Below, one piece after another: positions 30,317 to 39,427 of a stretch of DNA of 41,519 nt. Below the pieces are notes generated by a model. It ran no database searches. It saw nothing but the letters and a program-made list of their open reading frames with translations, and was not told the origin of the DNA. Both the position numbers and the translations under genes were made by a program. Source of the DNA: RGIG1995 sp045126815 (GTDB lineage Bacteria; Bacillota; Clostridia; Oscillospirales; CAG-272); the NCBI GenBank assembly GCA_045126815.1, contig JBGVPD010000020.1:1-41519 (forward strand), written 5' to 3'. How positions within the stretch are numbered: the first letter of the stretch is position 1; every line of letters starts with the position of its first letter.

Positions 30317-30991
30317 TTATTTTGTTATTTTATTTTCAAAAGCTTGAATATTAGTCTTTTTACCTATGACGACAAGTATATCTTCTGAATACAAAAGTGT
30401 ATCGGGAGAGATTTCGGTTAATATTTCATCTCCGTGTTTAATCGCAATAATATTTAAAGAGTAGTTTTTTCTTATATCAAGTTCTTTTACGGAAATCTTA
30501 TCAACTTGAGGAGTAAGTATTATCTCGGTGATATCGATCTCGTTGCTGAGAGAAATATACTCCATTGTTTGAGGGGAGGTGAGTCTTTTGGCAAGTCTGA
30601 TCGCCATATCTTTTTCGGGATAAATAACTTCAGCCCCCAATTTTTCAAGTACACATCCTTGCTCGTATGAAATTGCTTTTGAGATAACTTTTTTTACACC
30701 GAGCTGGATAACCGTAAGCGTGGTCAGTATTCCTATGTCGATCGACTCTCCGATACCGATTATAACTACGTCACAGTCTTTGATGCCGGTTTCGGAAAGT
30801 GTTTCTTTTGATAGGTTGTCTACCAAAAAAGCATTATCCGTATATTGAGCAATTTCTTTTATTTTATCGGGGGTATTATCAAGTGCGATAACTTCTTTTC
30901 CGTCTTCTGCAAGAGTTTTTGCAAGATTAAAACCAAATCTTCCGAGACCGATTACGCCGTATATTTCCGTGTTTTTTCTATTCTTTTTCAT
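30317..30991 (-). CDS. ktrA: Potassium uptake regulatory subunit KtrA/TrkA family
   Basis: A 224-residue cytoplasmic ring-forming subunit that binds nucleotides and gates KtrB. The RCK_N domain has the Rossmann loop GLGRFG (15-20) and EVIALDN; RCK_C spans about 145-224 (TEIILTPQVDKISVKELDIRK onward). RCK_C domains of KtrA bind c-di-AMP in other Firmicutes. ATG 30991 was chosen because AAAGG precedes it and it places GLGRFG near the N-terminus; the longer frame reaches into ktrB. Spacing to ktrB is 29 bp. Confidence 0.92.
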   Translation of the reverse strand: MKKNRKNTEIYGVIGLGRFGFNLAKTLAEDGKEVIALDNTPDKIKEIAQYTDNAFLVDNLSKETLSETGIKDCDVVIIGIGESIDIGILTTLTVIQLGVKKVISKAISYEQGCVLEKLGAEVIYPEKDMAIRLAKRLTSPQTMEYISLSNEIDITEIILTPQVDKISVKELDIRKNYSLNIIAIKHGDEILTEISPDTLLYSEDILVVIGKKTNIQAFENKITK

Positions 30992-31020
30992 ATAAGAATG
31001 ACCTTTCTTAATTATTATAA

Positions 31021-32307
31021 TTAACCGAGAGTAACAGACTCTTCTGCGTATGATATATGAGATGTTTTTTTGTACATCCAAAGTGATGCTATAGTAAGCG
31101 GTCCCAGTCTTCCTATAAACATAGTTACTATTATTATATATTTACCTACCGAAGACAGAGAGGAAGTAATTCCCGTTGACAGACCAACCGTTCCGAAAGC
31201 GGAAAAAACTTCAAACAATAAATCATTAAATGCTATATCATTTTGAGATAAACACAATAGGAATAGCGATATAAATATAACCGTAAGTCCCATTGTGAAT
31301 ATTATAAATGCCTTGTATAGAATATCTTTAGCCAACGTTCGTTTAAACAGACAAGGTTTGTTTGCTGAAAAATACGAACAAAGCGAAATGATCACGATTA
31401 AAAATGTAGTAGTTTTAATACCGCCACCCGTTGATGTAGGAGACGCGCCTATAAACATAAACAAGCAATAGAGAATATAACCCGCGTTTGAGAGGTTGCC
31501 GAGATCGACGGTTGTAAATCCGGCTGTTCTTGTTGAAACGCTCATAAAGAAAGCGTCAAGCCAACTGTAATTTTCTGTTATTTTAAAAAGTAGTGTTCCC
31601 AAAATCAAAAGGGATATGGTCATTGTGAGTACCACTTTAGTGTGCAAAGTAAATTTTTTAAATTTATGTTTAAATATAATTTCCTTTATAACCAAATATC
31701 CGATTCCGCCGAATATGATGAGGAAAGAGGTTATAAGCAATAGAGCAGTATTGTCACTGTAAGAAATCAGATTATTTCCGTTTCCAAAAATATCAAAACC
31801 TGCATTATTAAATGATGATACAGCATGAAAAAGGCTTACGCCTATAGCTTTTGAAAGGGGAAGTGTTTTAGAAAACAATGCAAAATTTAACAAAGCTCCG
31901 ATACTTTCAGTGATGAGCGTGATAAAAAGCACGGATTTTACAAGCGATGTAATATTATCTAACGAACCGTAATTCAGAGCTTCCTTTACAAGTGTTCGCT
32001 GTCTTATAAATAATTTTTGTCCCGAAAACATAATAAAGCCAACGCTTATACAAACAAAACCGAGTCCTCCGAACTGTATTAAAAGCGCAAGTATCGTTTG
32101 CCCGAAAGGAGACAAAACTGTACCCGGATCAAACGTTGAAAGACCTGTTACACATACAGCGCTGGTAGATGTAAAAAGTGCATCGGTAAAGCTTATACTT
32201 CCGGGGACTTTTTGAGAAATCGGCAAGAGAAAGAGAAACGTTCCAAGCATAATTATAAGAAAAAAACCAAGAGCAATAAAACGTCCCGGACTCATGTATC
32301 TTTTCAT
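31021..32307 (-). CDS. ktrB: Potassium uptake membrane subunit KtrB/TrkH family
   Basis: A 428-residue K+ translocating subunit with four pore-like repeats, for example FTSTSAVCVTGLSTFD near the N-terminus, FHAVSSFNNAGFDIFG, FMSVSTRTAGFTTVD and FSAFGTVGLSTGI, each with the selectivity-filter glycine. The length suits KtrB. ATG 32307 is preceded by AAGAGG with 7-nt spacing; an upstream TTG start lacks a Shine-Dalgarno. Promoter at 32362-32390. Confidence 0.93.
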   Translation of the reverse strand: MKRYMSPGRFIALGFFLIIMLGTFLFLLPISQKVPGSISFTDALFTSTSAVCVTGLSTFDPGTVLSPFGQTILALLIQFGGLGFVCISVGFIMFSGQKLFIRQRTLVKEALNYGSLDNITSLVKSVLFITLITESIGALLNFALFSKTLPLSKAIGVSLFHAVSSFNNAGFDIFGNGNNLISYSDNTALLLITSFLIIFGGIGYLVIKEIIFKHKFKKFTLHTKVVLTMTISLLILGTLLFKITENYSWLDAFFMSVSTRTAGFTTVDLGNLSNAGYILYCLFMFIGASPTSTGGGIKTTTFLIVIISLCSYFSANKPCLFKRTLAKDILYKAFIIFTMGLTVIFISLFLLCLSQNDIAFNDLLFEVFSAFGTVGLSTGITSSLSSVGKYIIIVTMFIGRLGPLTIASLWMYKKTSHISYAEESVTLG

Positions 32308-32361
32308 TAACAACCTCTTAAAATCCAATAAATATAATAATATACAAATATACGTATATAT

Positions 32362-32390
32362 AGGATATTACTTTTGGCAAGATTTGTCAA
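32362..32390 (-). promoter_or_regulatory. Promoter of the ktrB operon
   Basis: Minus strand: TTGACA, 17-bp spacer, TATCCT. The leader is only about 48 nt, too short for a c-di-AMP riboswitch. Confidence 0.75.
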
Positions 32391-32404
32391 GGGTAAAAGA
32401 AGGG

Positions 32405-33454
32405 TTAATAGAACAAGATAATAAACATTTTTGCAATATAAAACCCTAACAGACCGCAACCGGGAAAAGTTAATATCCAGGTCAGTACCATTTCTTTTAC
32501 AACGTTAAAATTAACTTTGGAAAGTCTTCTTGACGCACCCACACCCATAATGGCGGTCGTTTTTGTGTGCGTTGTGCTTACAGGTATGCCGAAAACGGTG
32601 GGAATAAGCAGACAGAGTGCGCTTGACAGGTCTGCTGAAAAACCTTGATATTTCTCAAGCTTAACCATATCAAATCCTACGGATTTTATGATTTTGTATC
32701 CGCCGACTGAAGTGCCTAACGCCATAACAAGCGATACGAGCAGTATCAACCAGAAAGGCGGAGAGAAATATCCCGTTGTTTCTTTACCGTCAGCAAGACA
32801 AACACCAAGTATTATAACGCCCATAAATTTTTGACCGTCTTGAGCTCCGTGCATAAAGGACATAGCGGCTCCACCAAAGATTTGCCCTGATTTAAATATG
32901 TTATTACTGCTTATTCTTGATGTATCTTTGAAAAGATATTCAACTATCTTTGTTATAACAAAACCTAATGCAAACCCAAGAAAAGTTGACAAAACAAGGC
33001 CGTATAATACACTTAGCCATTCTTTTGGATTAATGCCGTCAAAACTGTTTTGCAAAGCTACCGCCGCTCCTGAAAGTCCTGCGATCAAAGCGTGGCTTTC
33101 GCTTGTCGGAATACCGAAATACCAGGCTAGGACCGCCCATATAATAATAGCCGTCATAGCAGCGCACAGAGCTATTGAAGCAAGATGAGTATCGCTGTTA
33201 AAGTTTACCATATTTTTTATTGTCATAGCAACCTTTGAGTTTAAAACGGTCATGATCCAAACGCCAAAAAAATTAAATACTGCTGACATAAAAATAGCTT
33301 TCTTCGGTGGTAAACATCGGGTTGCAACGCAGGTAGCGATGGCATTGGGGGCATCAGTCCAACCGTTTACAAATATTACTCCTATTGTCAGAATAAATGT
33401 AATCAATAAAGGCGCATTTTTCGTCGCTTCATATAAGAACCAAGTTAGATTCAT
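32405..33454 (-). CDS. pit: Inorganic phosphate transporter, PiT family
   Basis: A cation-coupled, low-affinity phosphate importer. The 349 residues hold about ten helices and the paired PiT signatures, GWTDAPNAIAT near the N-terminus and GVPVSTTHTKTTAIMG-like (here GIPVSTTHTKT) near the C-terminus, plus GIPTSESHALIAGLSGAAV. No PhoU-like gene is adjacent. ATG 33454 was chosen since AGGATG lies about 7 nt upstream; an ATG three codons earlier is possible. A TATAAT without a good -35 box lies upstream. No terminator is visible before the ktrB promoter. Confidence 0.9.
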   Translation of the reverse strand: MNLTWFLYEATKNAPLLITFILTIGVIFVNGWTDAPNAIATCVATRCLPPKKAIFMSAVFNFFGVWIMTVLNSKVAMTIKNMVNFNSDTHLASIALCAAMTAIIIWAVLAWYFGIPTSESHALIAGLSGAAVALQNSFDGINPKEWLSVLYGLVLSTFLGFALGFVITKIVEYLFKDTSRISSNNIFKSGQIFGGAAMSFMHGAQDGQKFMGVIILGVCLADGKETTGYFSPPFWLILLVSLVMALGTSVGGYKIIKSVGFDMVKLEKYQGFSADLSSALCLLIPTVFGIPVSTTHTKTTAIMGVGASRRLSKVNFNVVKEMVLTWILTFPGCGLLGFYIAKMFIILFY

Positions 33455-33534
33455 TGTTTTCATCCTGTCTGTCAAAAATATTGTTCTATAAATTATATGA
33501 TGAAAACAGAATAAGAGTACGGCGTTTTTAGAAT

Positions 33535-33565
33535 AGAAAAAAGCAAGTAATTTAATACTTGCTCT
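33535..33565 (-). terminator. Terminator of the der-plsY operon
   Basis: AGCAAGTA pairs with TACTTGCT, 6-nt loop, T6 on the minus strand. Confidence 0.82.
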
Positions 33566-33593
33566 TTTGTTTTTTTAAAATATGTTAGCAGAT

Positions 33594-34301
33594 TTACTTG
33601 CTTTTTTTAAAAGAAAATTTGTTTTCGTTTCCGTTGTAGAGTCTTTTTATATTAGTTCTGTGGTTAAACACAATAAGAATAACGATACCGAAACAGCAAA
33701 TAGTTTCAACTAATCCCACTTTTGCAAAACTGCTTAAAATAACGGGATACATCAACGCTCCCATAATTGAGCCGAGTGAAATGTATTTTGTCATAGCAAC
33801 TATTGCTACAAATATAAGCAATAAAAACAAACCAACGGGTAAATTGGTGCAGAGAATGGTAGTGATAGCGGTAACAACGCCCTTTCCGCCTTTAAATTTG
33901 TAATAAAGGGGCCAAGTGTGACCGATAACAGCGCCCAGTCCTGCTATATAAGCTCCGGTGATACCGCCGATCAAATAACCGAACAAAACAGCAATAACGG
34001 TTTTCATAAAATCTCCGAGCAAAGTCAAAGCTGCCGCTTTAGTTCCGTATGTTCGCATCATATTCGTCATACCGGCATTACCGCTTCCGTGTTCTCTTAT
34101 ATCGTCTTTATATTTTTTGTTGGAAATAAACGTTGCAAAATTTATACTTCCCAAAAGATATGCGATCATAAAAATGAGAATAAATGCGGGGATCATATAG
34201 ATGGGAGATATGGCATATCCTGCATATCCTTCCGTTTCAAAATAAGAACCGAAAAGATAACGGACAAGTCCTGCGTTAAAAAAATTATAAAGTTCTTTCA
34301 T
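33594..34301 (-). CDS. plsY: Glycerol-3-phosphate acyltransferase PlsY
   Basis: Transfers an acyl group from acyl-phosphate to glycerol-3-phosphate, the first step of phospholipid synthesis, in the membrane. The 235 residues contain the three PlsY motifs: GSINFATFIS with REHGSGNAGMTN, the GDFMKTV region with GHTWPLYYKFKGGKGV, and a late helix. About 35 extra residues lie before the usual first helix. It starts 2 bp after der stops and lacks a strong Shine-Dalgarno, so translation is probably coupled. Confidence 0.92.
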   Translation of the reverse strand: MKELYNFFNAGLVRYLFGSYFETEGYAGYAISPIYMIPAFILIFMIAYLLGSINFATFISNKKYKDDIREHGSGNAGMTNMMRTYGTKAAALTLLGDFMKTVIAVLFGYLIGGITGAYIAGLGAVIGHTWPLYYKFKGGKGVVTAITTILCTNLPVGLFLLLIFVAIVAMTKYISLGSIMGALMYPVILSSFAKVGLVETICCFGIVILIVFNHRTNIKRLYNGNENKFSFKKSK

Positions 34302-34303
34302 AG

Positions 34304-35638
34304 TCAGTCCGTATTGTCACCTTTCTGGCGAATTATGATTTTAATGGGGGTGCCTTTAAATCCAAAGACTTCTCTGATACGGTTTTCAATATATCTTTGG
34401 TAGGAGAAGTGGAAGAGTTCGGCATCGTTACAGAATATAACAAACGTCGGCGGGGCAATTCCAACCTGAGTCATATAATAGATCTTCAGGCGTTTGCCTT
34501 TGTCGGATGGCGGCTGAACTTTTGTTACCGCATCGTTCAAAACGTCGTTTAACATACCTGTTGAAATACGAAGAACGGATTGTTCGTATACGTAGTTTAT
34601 AAATTCAAACAGTTTATCAATTCTTTGTCCGGTTTTAGCTGAGATAAAGAGAATGGGCGCGTAGGGCATATATGCCAATGACGTTTGAATTTTCTGAGTG
34701 AATTCGTTAACGGTATTGTTATCTTTTTCAATGAGATCCCACTTGTTAACAACGATAATAGTAGGTTTACCCGCTTCGTGCGCAAGACCTGCAATATGCT
34801 CGTCCTGTTCGGTGATACCTTCTGAGGCATCTATCATAAGAACGCAAACGTTTGCATTTTCAACGGCCATTTTTGAACGCAATACAGAGTATTTTTCAAT
34901 TCTGTCGTCAACTCGGCTTTTTCTTCTTATTCCTGCCGTATCAACGAACACGTATTTTCCGAACTTGTTTTCAATTCGGGTATTTATAGCGTCTCTTGTG
35001 GTACCGGGAATGTTTGAAACGATAAGTCTGTCTTCGCCTAATATTCTGTTGATGATTGAACTTTTACCCGCGTTTGGTTTGCCTATAACGGCAACGCTGA
35101 TGGCATCATCTTCTTCTTTTTGTTCTTCATCCTCTTCGGGAAGGAATTCAAGAACCTTGTCAAGCAAGTCTCCCGAACCTGTTCCGTGAATGGAGGAAAC
35201 GGGGATGGGATCGCCAATAAAGCCAAGTTCGTAGAATTCATAAAATTCGTAGGGAAGATCGCCGATCTTATCAACTTTGTTAACACAGAGAACGACGTTC
35301 TTTTGGCTTTTGAGAAGCATTCTCGCGATATCTCTGTCGTCAGCAGTAAGACCTGTTCTAACGTCTGTCATAAAAATAATAACGTCGGCAGTTTCAATAG
35401 CGATCTCTGCTTGTAAGCGCATATATTTAAGGATCTGATCATCGGTTTTAGGTTCTATACCGCCCGTATCGATAAGCATGAGACTTCTTCCGCACCACTC
35501 GATCTCGTGGTATATTCTGTCTCTTGTTACTCCGGGGGTATCCTCAACGATGGAAATTCTTTCTCCTACGAGTTTGTTAAATAGAGTGCTTTTTCCAACG
35601 TTAGGTCTGCCTACAATGGCAATAACGGGTTTTGACAT
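34304..35638 (-). CDS. der: Ribosome biogenesis GTPase Der (EngA)
   Basis: An essential GTPase acting on the 50S subunit. The 444 residues hold two G domains: first GRPNVGKST, DTPGVTRD, DTGG and NKVD; second GKPNAGKSS, NIPGTTRDA, DTAG and NKWD; then a KH-like C-terminal domain ending near RQKGDNTD. Shine-Dalgarno AAGGAGA. It lies with the DUF512 gene upstream and plsY downstream, an arrangement common in Clostridia. Confidence 0.96.
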   Translation of the reverse strand: MSKPVIAIVGRPNVGKSTLFNKLVGERISIVEDTPGVTRDRIYHEIEWCGRSLMLIDTGGIEPKTDDQILKYMRLQAEIAIETADVIIFMTDVRTGLTADDRDIARMLLKSQKNVVLCVNKVDKIGDLPYEFYEFYELGFIGDPIPVSSIHGTGSGDLLDKVLEFLPEEDEEQKEEDDAISVAVIGKPNAGKSSIINRILGEDRLIVSNIPGTTRDAINTRIENKFGKYVFVDTAGIRRKSRVDDRIEKYSVLRSKMAVENANVCVLMIDASEGITEQDEHIAGLAHEAGKPTIIVVNKWDLIEKDNNTVNEFTQKIQTSLAYMPYAPILFISAKTGQRIDKLFEFINYVYEQSVLRISTGMLNDVLNDAVTKVQPPSDKGKRLKIYYMTQVGIAPPTFVIFCNDAELFHFSYQRYIENRIREVFGFKGTPIKIIIRQKGDNTD

Positions 35639-35671
35639 TTGTATCTCCTTGTCTAGCTTAAAAGATTATAG

Positions 35672-37216
35672 TTAGGATACGGTTCTTCTGTTGAAGTTTC
35701 CGTCGTAAATAGCAGTGCTTGTTGCATAGAAAGAGTCTGTATAAATTCCGGTGGAAGCAAAGGATGTGGGAGCAAACATTCGAGTTCCCGGAGTCCATCT
35801 TGTGCAGATCCATTCAACAACGTTGGTGTAAGGATTGACCGTTCTTATATAAACTCTGTTTTCGTAAGCAGTAATGCAAGTGAATTTAACGTTATATCTG
35901 GGGAATTCTATTCCGGGGATTTGCGAAAGTTTGGGGTTGTAGAATTTAAGTTCGCCTTTTTCAGAGGTGTAGAATATACAATCGACGATTTCCAATATAC
36001 TTGTAGCTTTTGCGCCGTCAGCACAAATTGACAATACGTTGGAGTCTTTGGAAGTGATTACACAAAGGCTTTCTTCGGTTGAAAAATAAAGCTTTTCCGC
36101 AACGTTGGATATTGCGTATACCTGTTGAAGTGTAAGAATCTTTAAGTTGTTTCCGAAAAAGTCTGCCGCATACAGTCCCTTGGCTTCAAAAGGCGTGTAG
36201 TACAATTCGTCAAAATAAGTACAAATTGATGATGCTTTTATTGAGAAAGCGAGGTCGGCTTTTGTTTCTGTATTAATGCGGTGAACGTTATTTTGTTCGT
36301 CGATATAGAAAATATATTTGCCGCTTCCGGTAAGGCAGAGGGCTTTGTTTTCGGTAAGAACTGAAACTTCTTTGCCTGCTTTGTCAAGCACTCTTATTCC
36401 GTTGTTGGCTATGTAGTCGTATTGATCGTCTGTATAGATAAGTCCGCCTGCAGCCAAATTACCGACAGCGCCCGATGCCCATTTGCCCTCTCCTATAGTT
36501 GCGATCACTTCTTTAGTAACAGTTGTGGGAACCTGAATAGGTTCAGCGGGGGGAGGTGTGGCAGGTCCGGTTTCTTCGGGAACAGTTGTTGTATCTTCGG
36601 GAACAGTTGTTGTGTCTTCGGGAGTAGTGGTAGTGTCTTCAGGTGATTTCGTGGTGTCCTCGGGAGAGGTTGTTGTCTCCTCAGGCGCAGCCGTTGTATC
36701 TTCAGGTACAGCCGTTGTATCTTCGGGAGAGGTCGTGTTTATCGTTGTTCCCGTTGTATCTTTAGGATTATCGTCCTGTGGTTTGTCGTTAAATATTATA
36801 AATATACAGGCGATAACTGCAACACATAAAAACAACACGCCGATAAGTGTACCCGCTTTTTTGTTATTATCTTTATCTTTTTTTGCCTTGTTAGTCTTTT
36901 TTAGCATTTGAGCAGCCATAAGCGCCTGCTTCTCTTGCGCCGCTTTTCTTTTTTTGGCAATTCTCGCTTTTCTGTGACGTGCAAGATATGATGCATTGAC
37001 TTTAGACAAAACTGTATTTTTTTCCATTCCGCAAATAGGGCATACCTCAAGTTCGCTTTCCGAACCGCAACAGCACTGCCATTTTGTCTCGGATAATATT
37101 TCCGGTTTGTATATTATGTTTTCGAGTGTTTCGGGGCGAAAAATAAATCTGAGCTCATCATAAAGCTCGGGACTTAATACAACTTTCAGTTCTTTTTTCG
37201 TGTTTGTTTTTTCCAT
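35672..37216 (-). CDS. Zinc-ribbon membrane protein with PEDTT-repeat stalk and propeller-like extracellular domain
   Basis: A 514-residue protein of unknown role. Cytoplasmic part: zinc-ribbon-like CCCGSESELEVCPICG (about 48-63) and a very basic stretch (about 80-120). One TM helix (about 122-142). Outside: a stalk of eight-residue repeats of the PEDTT type (about 160-222), then a domain of about 280 residues with repeated short beta motifs (GKYIFYIDEQNNVHRINTET, KLYFSTEESLCVI, CIFYTSEKGELKFY) like DUF5050/propeller folds. The layout suggests a sensor or anchor linking inside and outside. It sits 33 bp upstream of der and 38 bp after the DUF512 gene. Confidence 0.75.
   Translation of the reverse strand: MEKTNTKKELKVVLSPELYDELRFIFRPETLENIIYKPEILSETKWQCCCGSESELEVCPICGMEKNTVLSKVNASYLARHRKARIAKKRKAAQEKQALMAAQMLKKTNKAKKDKDNNKKAGTLIGVLFLCVAVIACIFIIFNDKPQDDNPKDTTGTTINTTSPEDTTAVPEDTTAAPEETTTSPEDTTKSPEDTTTTPEDTTTVPEDTTTVPEETGPATPPPAEPIQVPTTVTKEVIATIGEGKWASGAVGNLAAGGLIYTDDQYDYIANNGIRVLDKAGKEVSVLTENKALCLTGSGKYIFYIDEQNNVHRINTETKADLAFSIKASSICTYFDELYYTPFEAKGLYAADFFGNNLKILTLQQVYAISNVAEKLYFSTEESLCVITSKDSNVLSICADGAKATSILEIVDCIFYTSEKGELKFYNPKLSQIPGIEFPRYNVKFTCITAYENRVYIRTVNPYTNVVEWICTRWTPGTRMFAPTSFASTGIYTDSFYATSTAIYDGNFNRRTVS
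36570..36736 (-). repeat. About seven 24-bp in-frame repeats encoding the PEDTT stalk
   Basis: Units of 24 bp (plus-strand core GTATCTTCGGGAACAGTTGTT with drift) encode x-PEDTT-x-x. The degeneracy shows that the array is older than the 18-bp array at 20089-20160. Confidence 0.85.
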
Positions 37217-37254
37217 ATCGGTGTACCGTCCTGTTTTTTATGTATATTTTTGTG

Positions 37255-38556
37255 TTATATTCCAAGGAGAGATCGGAGAAAAACTTCTCCGTCGTTCTGT
37301 ATTGCCTCTATCTTGACGTTGAGTTCTTTTTCGACGTCTGAAATATCAATAGAGTCGAGGAAAAGCCTACCTTCGCTTTCAAGCATAGTTCTCGGTAAAA
37401 ACAGTGTCTCGCCTAAAGGCTTTTCTTTCAATTGGTTTATCAAATCGGTTGCGGTGATCAGTCCTGCAACCGTAATATTGTGACCGAAGAAATCGTTGTC
37501 GATATTGTATACGTGGATTTTTAAATTCTCATATTTATCTTCAAGTCTTTTTGAAAGATCGTATATAAATTTGTATGCTGCATTACCGGTTGCTACTGAG
37601 ACCTCTCTTTTAGAATTTATAACGGCATCGGTCTCATCAATGGCATAGTCAAATTCTTCAAGCATAGAAGCCATCATACCGACTCCGTTTTCGATCTGCG
37701 AGAAATCTTCGTAATAGTCGGGAGAGGGAATATCTATTCCTGCTTTTATATACATTTCATCTCCGCAATAGAAGATAGACGAACCGTATTCTTTTTTGCA
37801 GAGAAGAGCAAAATTTTCAACAGTTCTGATAACTTTTTGAGTTTCCTTGACCGAAAAAGGTTCAAGAGGATAAAGGTCTTCTCTGTATTTTGTAAGTCCT
37901 GCAGGTACGATAGAAACGCTGTTAACAGCAGGGTAGAGCGAAGATAGATCGTGCATTGTATTTACAAGCTCATCTCCGTCGTTTAAACCTTTGCATAAAA
38001 CGATTTGACAGTTCATAGTGATGTTGTTTTCGCTGAAACGTTTTAAATATTCAAGGCTTTTTCCTGCAAATCGGTTATTCATCATCTTGCATCTTAACTC
38101 GGGATTGGTAGTATGCACGGAAATGTTTATGGGGCTCATGTGCATTTTTATTATCCTGTCAACGTCAGAGTCGTTAAGACCTGTTAGGGTGACGTAGTTA
38201 CCCATCAAAAACGACAGCCTTGAATCATCGTCTTTAAAATACAGGGTATCTCTTAGCCCTTTAGGCAGTTGGTCGATAAAGCAAAAAACGCATTTGTTTT
38301 TACAAGTTTTTTTGCTGTCCATAAGATAGGTTTCAAATTCAAGACCTATATCGTCGTATTCGCCCTTTTTTATGTTTACAGAATATTGTTTGTCATCTCT
38401 TAAAAGAGAAAGAGTAACGTTTCTTTCGGTAAGATAAAATCTGTAATCAAGTACGTCGTTTATATCATAGCCGTTAACGGAAAGTAAAAAATCGCCCGGT
38501 AAAATACCGTTTTTTGCAGAATGTGAAGACGGGACAACGCCGCATATTCTAACCAT
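37255..38556 (-). CDS. DUF512 family protein: PDZ-like plus radical-SAM-like domains
   Basis: A 433-residue protein. The N-terminal PDZ-like module (about 1-65) has GVVPSSHSAKNGILPGDFLLSVNG; then a Cys cluster CKNKCVFCFIDQLPKGLR (about 86-103) fits a radical-SAM Fe-S site of the C-x3-C-x2-C type; a DUF512 region follows (about 200-425) with VPAGLTKYRE and EFDYAIDE. The biochemical function is unknown. Its usual position next to der suggests a link to ribosome assembly or tRNA/rRNA metabolism (inference). Shine-Dalgarno AAGGAG. First gene of the four-gene operon ending with plsY. Confidence 0.87.
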   Translation of the reverse strand: MVRICGVVPSSHSAKNGILPGDFLLSVNGYDINDVLDYRFYLTERNVTLSLLRDDKQYSVNIKKGEYDDIGLEFETYLMDSKKTCKNKCVFCFIDQLPKGLRDTLYFKDDDSRLSFLMGNYVTLTGLNDSDVDRIIKMHMSPINISVHTTNPELRCKMMNNRFAGKSLEYLKRFSENNITMNCQIVLCKGLNDGDELVNTMHDLSSLYPAVNSVSIVPAGLTKYREDLYPLEPFSVKETQKVIRTVENFALLCKKEYGSSIFYCGDEMYIKAGIDIPSPDYYEDFSQIENGVGMMASMLEEFDYAIDETDAVINSKREVSVATGNAAYKFIYDLSKRLEDKYENLKIHVYNIDNDFFGHNITVAGLITATDLINQLKEKPLGETLFLPRTMLESEGRLFLDSIDISDVEKELNVKIEAIQNDGEVFLRSLLGI

Positions 38557-38617
38557 TTTCCGTCAACTCCTTTTTTTTGAAAAAATAAAATGCATATAAT
38601 TACAAACATATATAATA

Positions 38618-38646
38618 ATTATACCATATATTAACGTAAAATGCAA
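38618..38646 (-). promoter_or_regulatory. Promoter of the DUF512-der-plsY operon
   Basis: Minus strand: TTGCAT, 17-bp spacer, TATAAT. Confidence 0.72.
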
Positions 38647-38703
38647 TATATAACTAAATAAAGAAAAAATTCCCAAAGAAAAATGTTGTCTTATGAAAAA
38701 ATA

Positions 38704-38743
38704 AGGCAAAAAAAGACAATGCACAAGAAAGGCATTGTCTTTG
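38704..38743 (-). terminator. Terminator of the two-gene hypothetical operon
   Basis: AAAGACAATGC pairs with GCATTGTCTTT, 9-nt loop, T7 on the minus strand. Confidence 0.88.
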
Positions 38744-38756
38744 TAGTTATAAGCAT

Positions 38757-39398
38757 TTATTCAAGTTCAAGATTGTCAATATAGAGAAAATCAGAGGCTT
38801 TTTGGACGGAATTTAGTGTAAAAGATTTTTTAGCGCCGCATTTTTGGCAAAAGACTTCAACTTCGTTATCGTTTATCGTAAAATCATATTCGCCGTCGCT
38901 ATTATCACATTTGCAGGAAATTGCATTTTCATCTTTCATTTCACAAAGCATAAATCTGACAAGGTCGGACACCTGAGCATCCGTAATACTTCCTTCGGGA
39001 CGTCCGCTTATTCTTCCTATGTCGTCTAATGAATATTCACCCATCATTTCAGCAAGTTCTTTGTCCGATTTTTCAATAGCTTCAAAAACTTTATCTTTGT
39101 TGCCTATAAAGCAAATATTGAGGCCCAAAACTTTGCAAGAAAGTTCGATCAAGTCTTTTTCAAAAAAAGTTTTGGAATTAATAGAGAAAGTGTGCGGATT
39201 TTCGCAAGCGAGGCAGGGAACGGTAAGTCTTATTTTGTTATCTTTTGTGTATGCGATAATAAGTTCGCTCTCACCGCAGCTGCATTTAAGTTTGATCAGA
39301 TCACCGCTTAATGCAAAAGTTCCTATCATGCTCATAACGGTCGTTCCGCAGTGAGGACAGCGATAACTGACTATTGATTCTTTCGGTTTCAGTACCAT
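38757..39398 (-). CDS. Hypothetical protein with multiple zinc-ribbon cysteine pairs
   Basis: A 213-residue soluble protein, function not recognised. Cysteine pairs lie in an ordered series: CPHC (14-17) with CSC (39-41); CLAC (62-65); CKC (162-164) with CQKC (184-187). The central part (about 105-150) is helical and acidic. This suggests two or three zinc ribbons. Shine-Dalgarno AAGGAGA. It follows the membrane protein gene by 29 bp and is probably co-transcribed with it. Confidence 0.75.
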   Translation of the reverse strand: MVLKPKESIVSYRCPHCGTTVMSMIGTFALSGDLIKLKCSCGESELIIAYTKDNKIRLTVPCLACENPHTFSINSKTFFEKDLIELSCKVLGLNICFIGNKDKVFEAIEKSDKELAEMMGEYSLDDIGRISGRPEGSITDAQVSDLVRFMLCEMKDENAISCKCDNSDGEYDFTINDNEVEVFCQKCGAKKSFTLNSVQKASDFLYIDNLELE

Positions 39399-39427
39399 TA
39401 TATAATTCTCCTTATATTTGAGACGGT

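Noticed and set aside
32308..32361. c-di-AMP riboswitch before ktrB
   Set aside because: The leader is about 48 nt, far shorter than that class, and has none of its conserved blocks.
33918..34403. 161-codon ORF antisense to plsY and der
   Set aside because: It spans two well-identified genes on the other strand and has no family resemblance.
36558..36911. 117-codon ORF of SSGVVV-type repeats
   Set aside because: It is the complement of the PEDTT repeat array.
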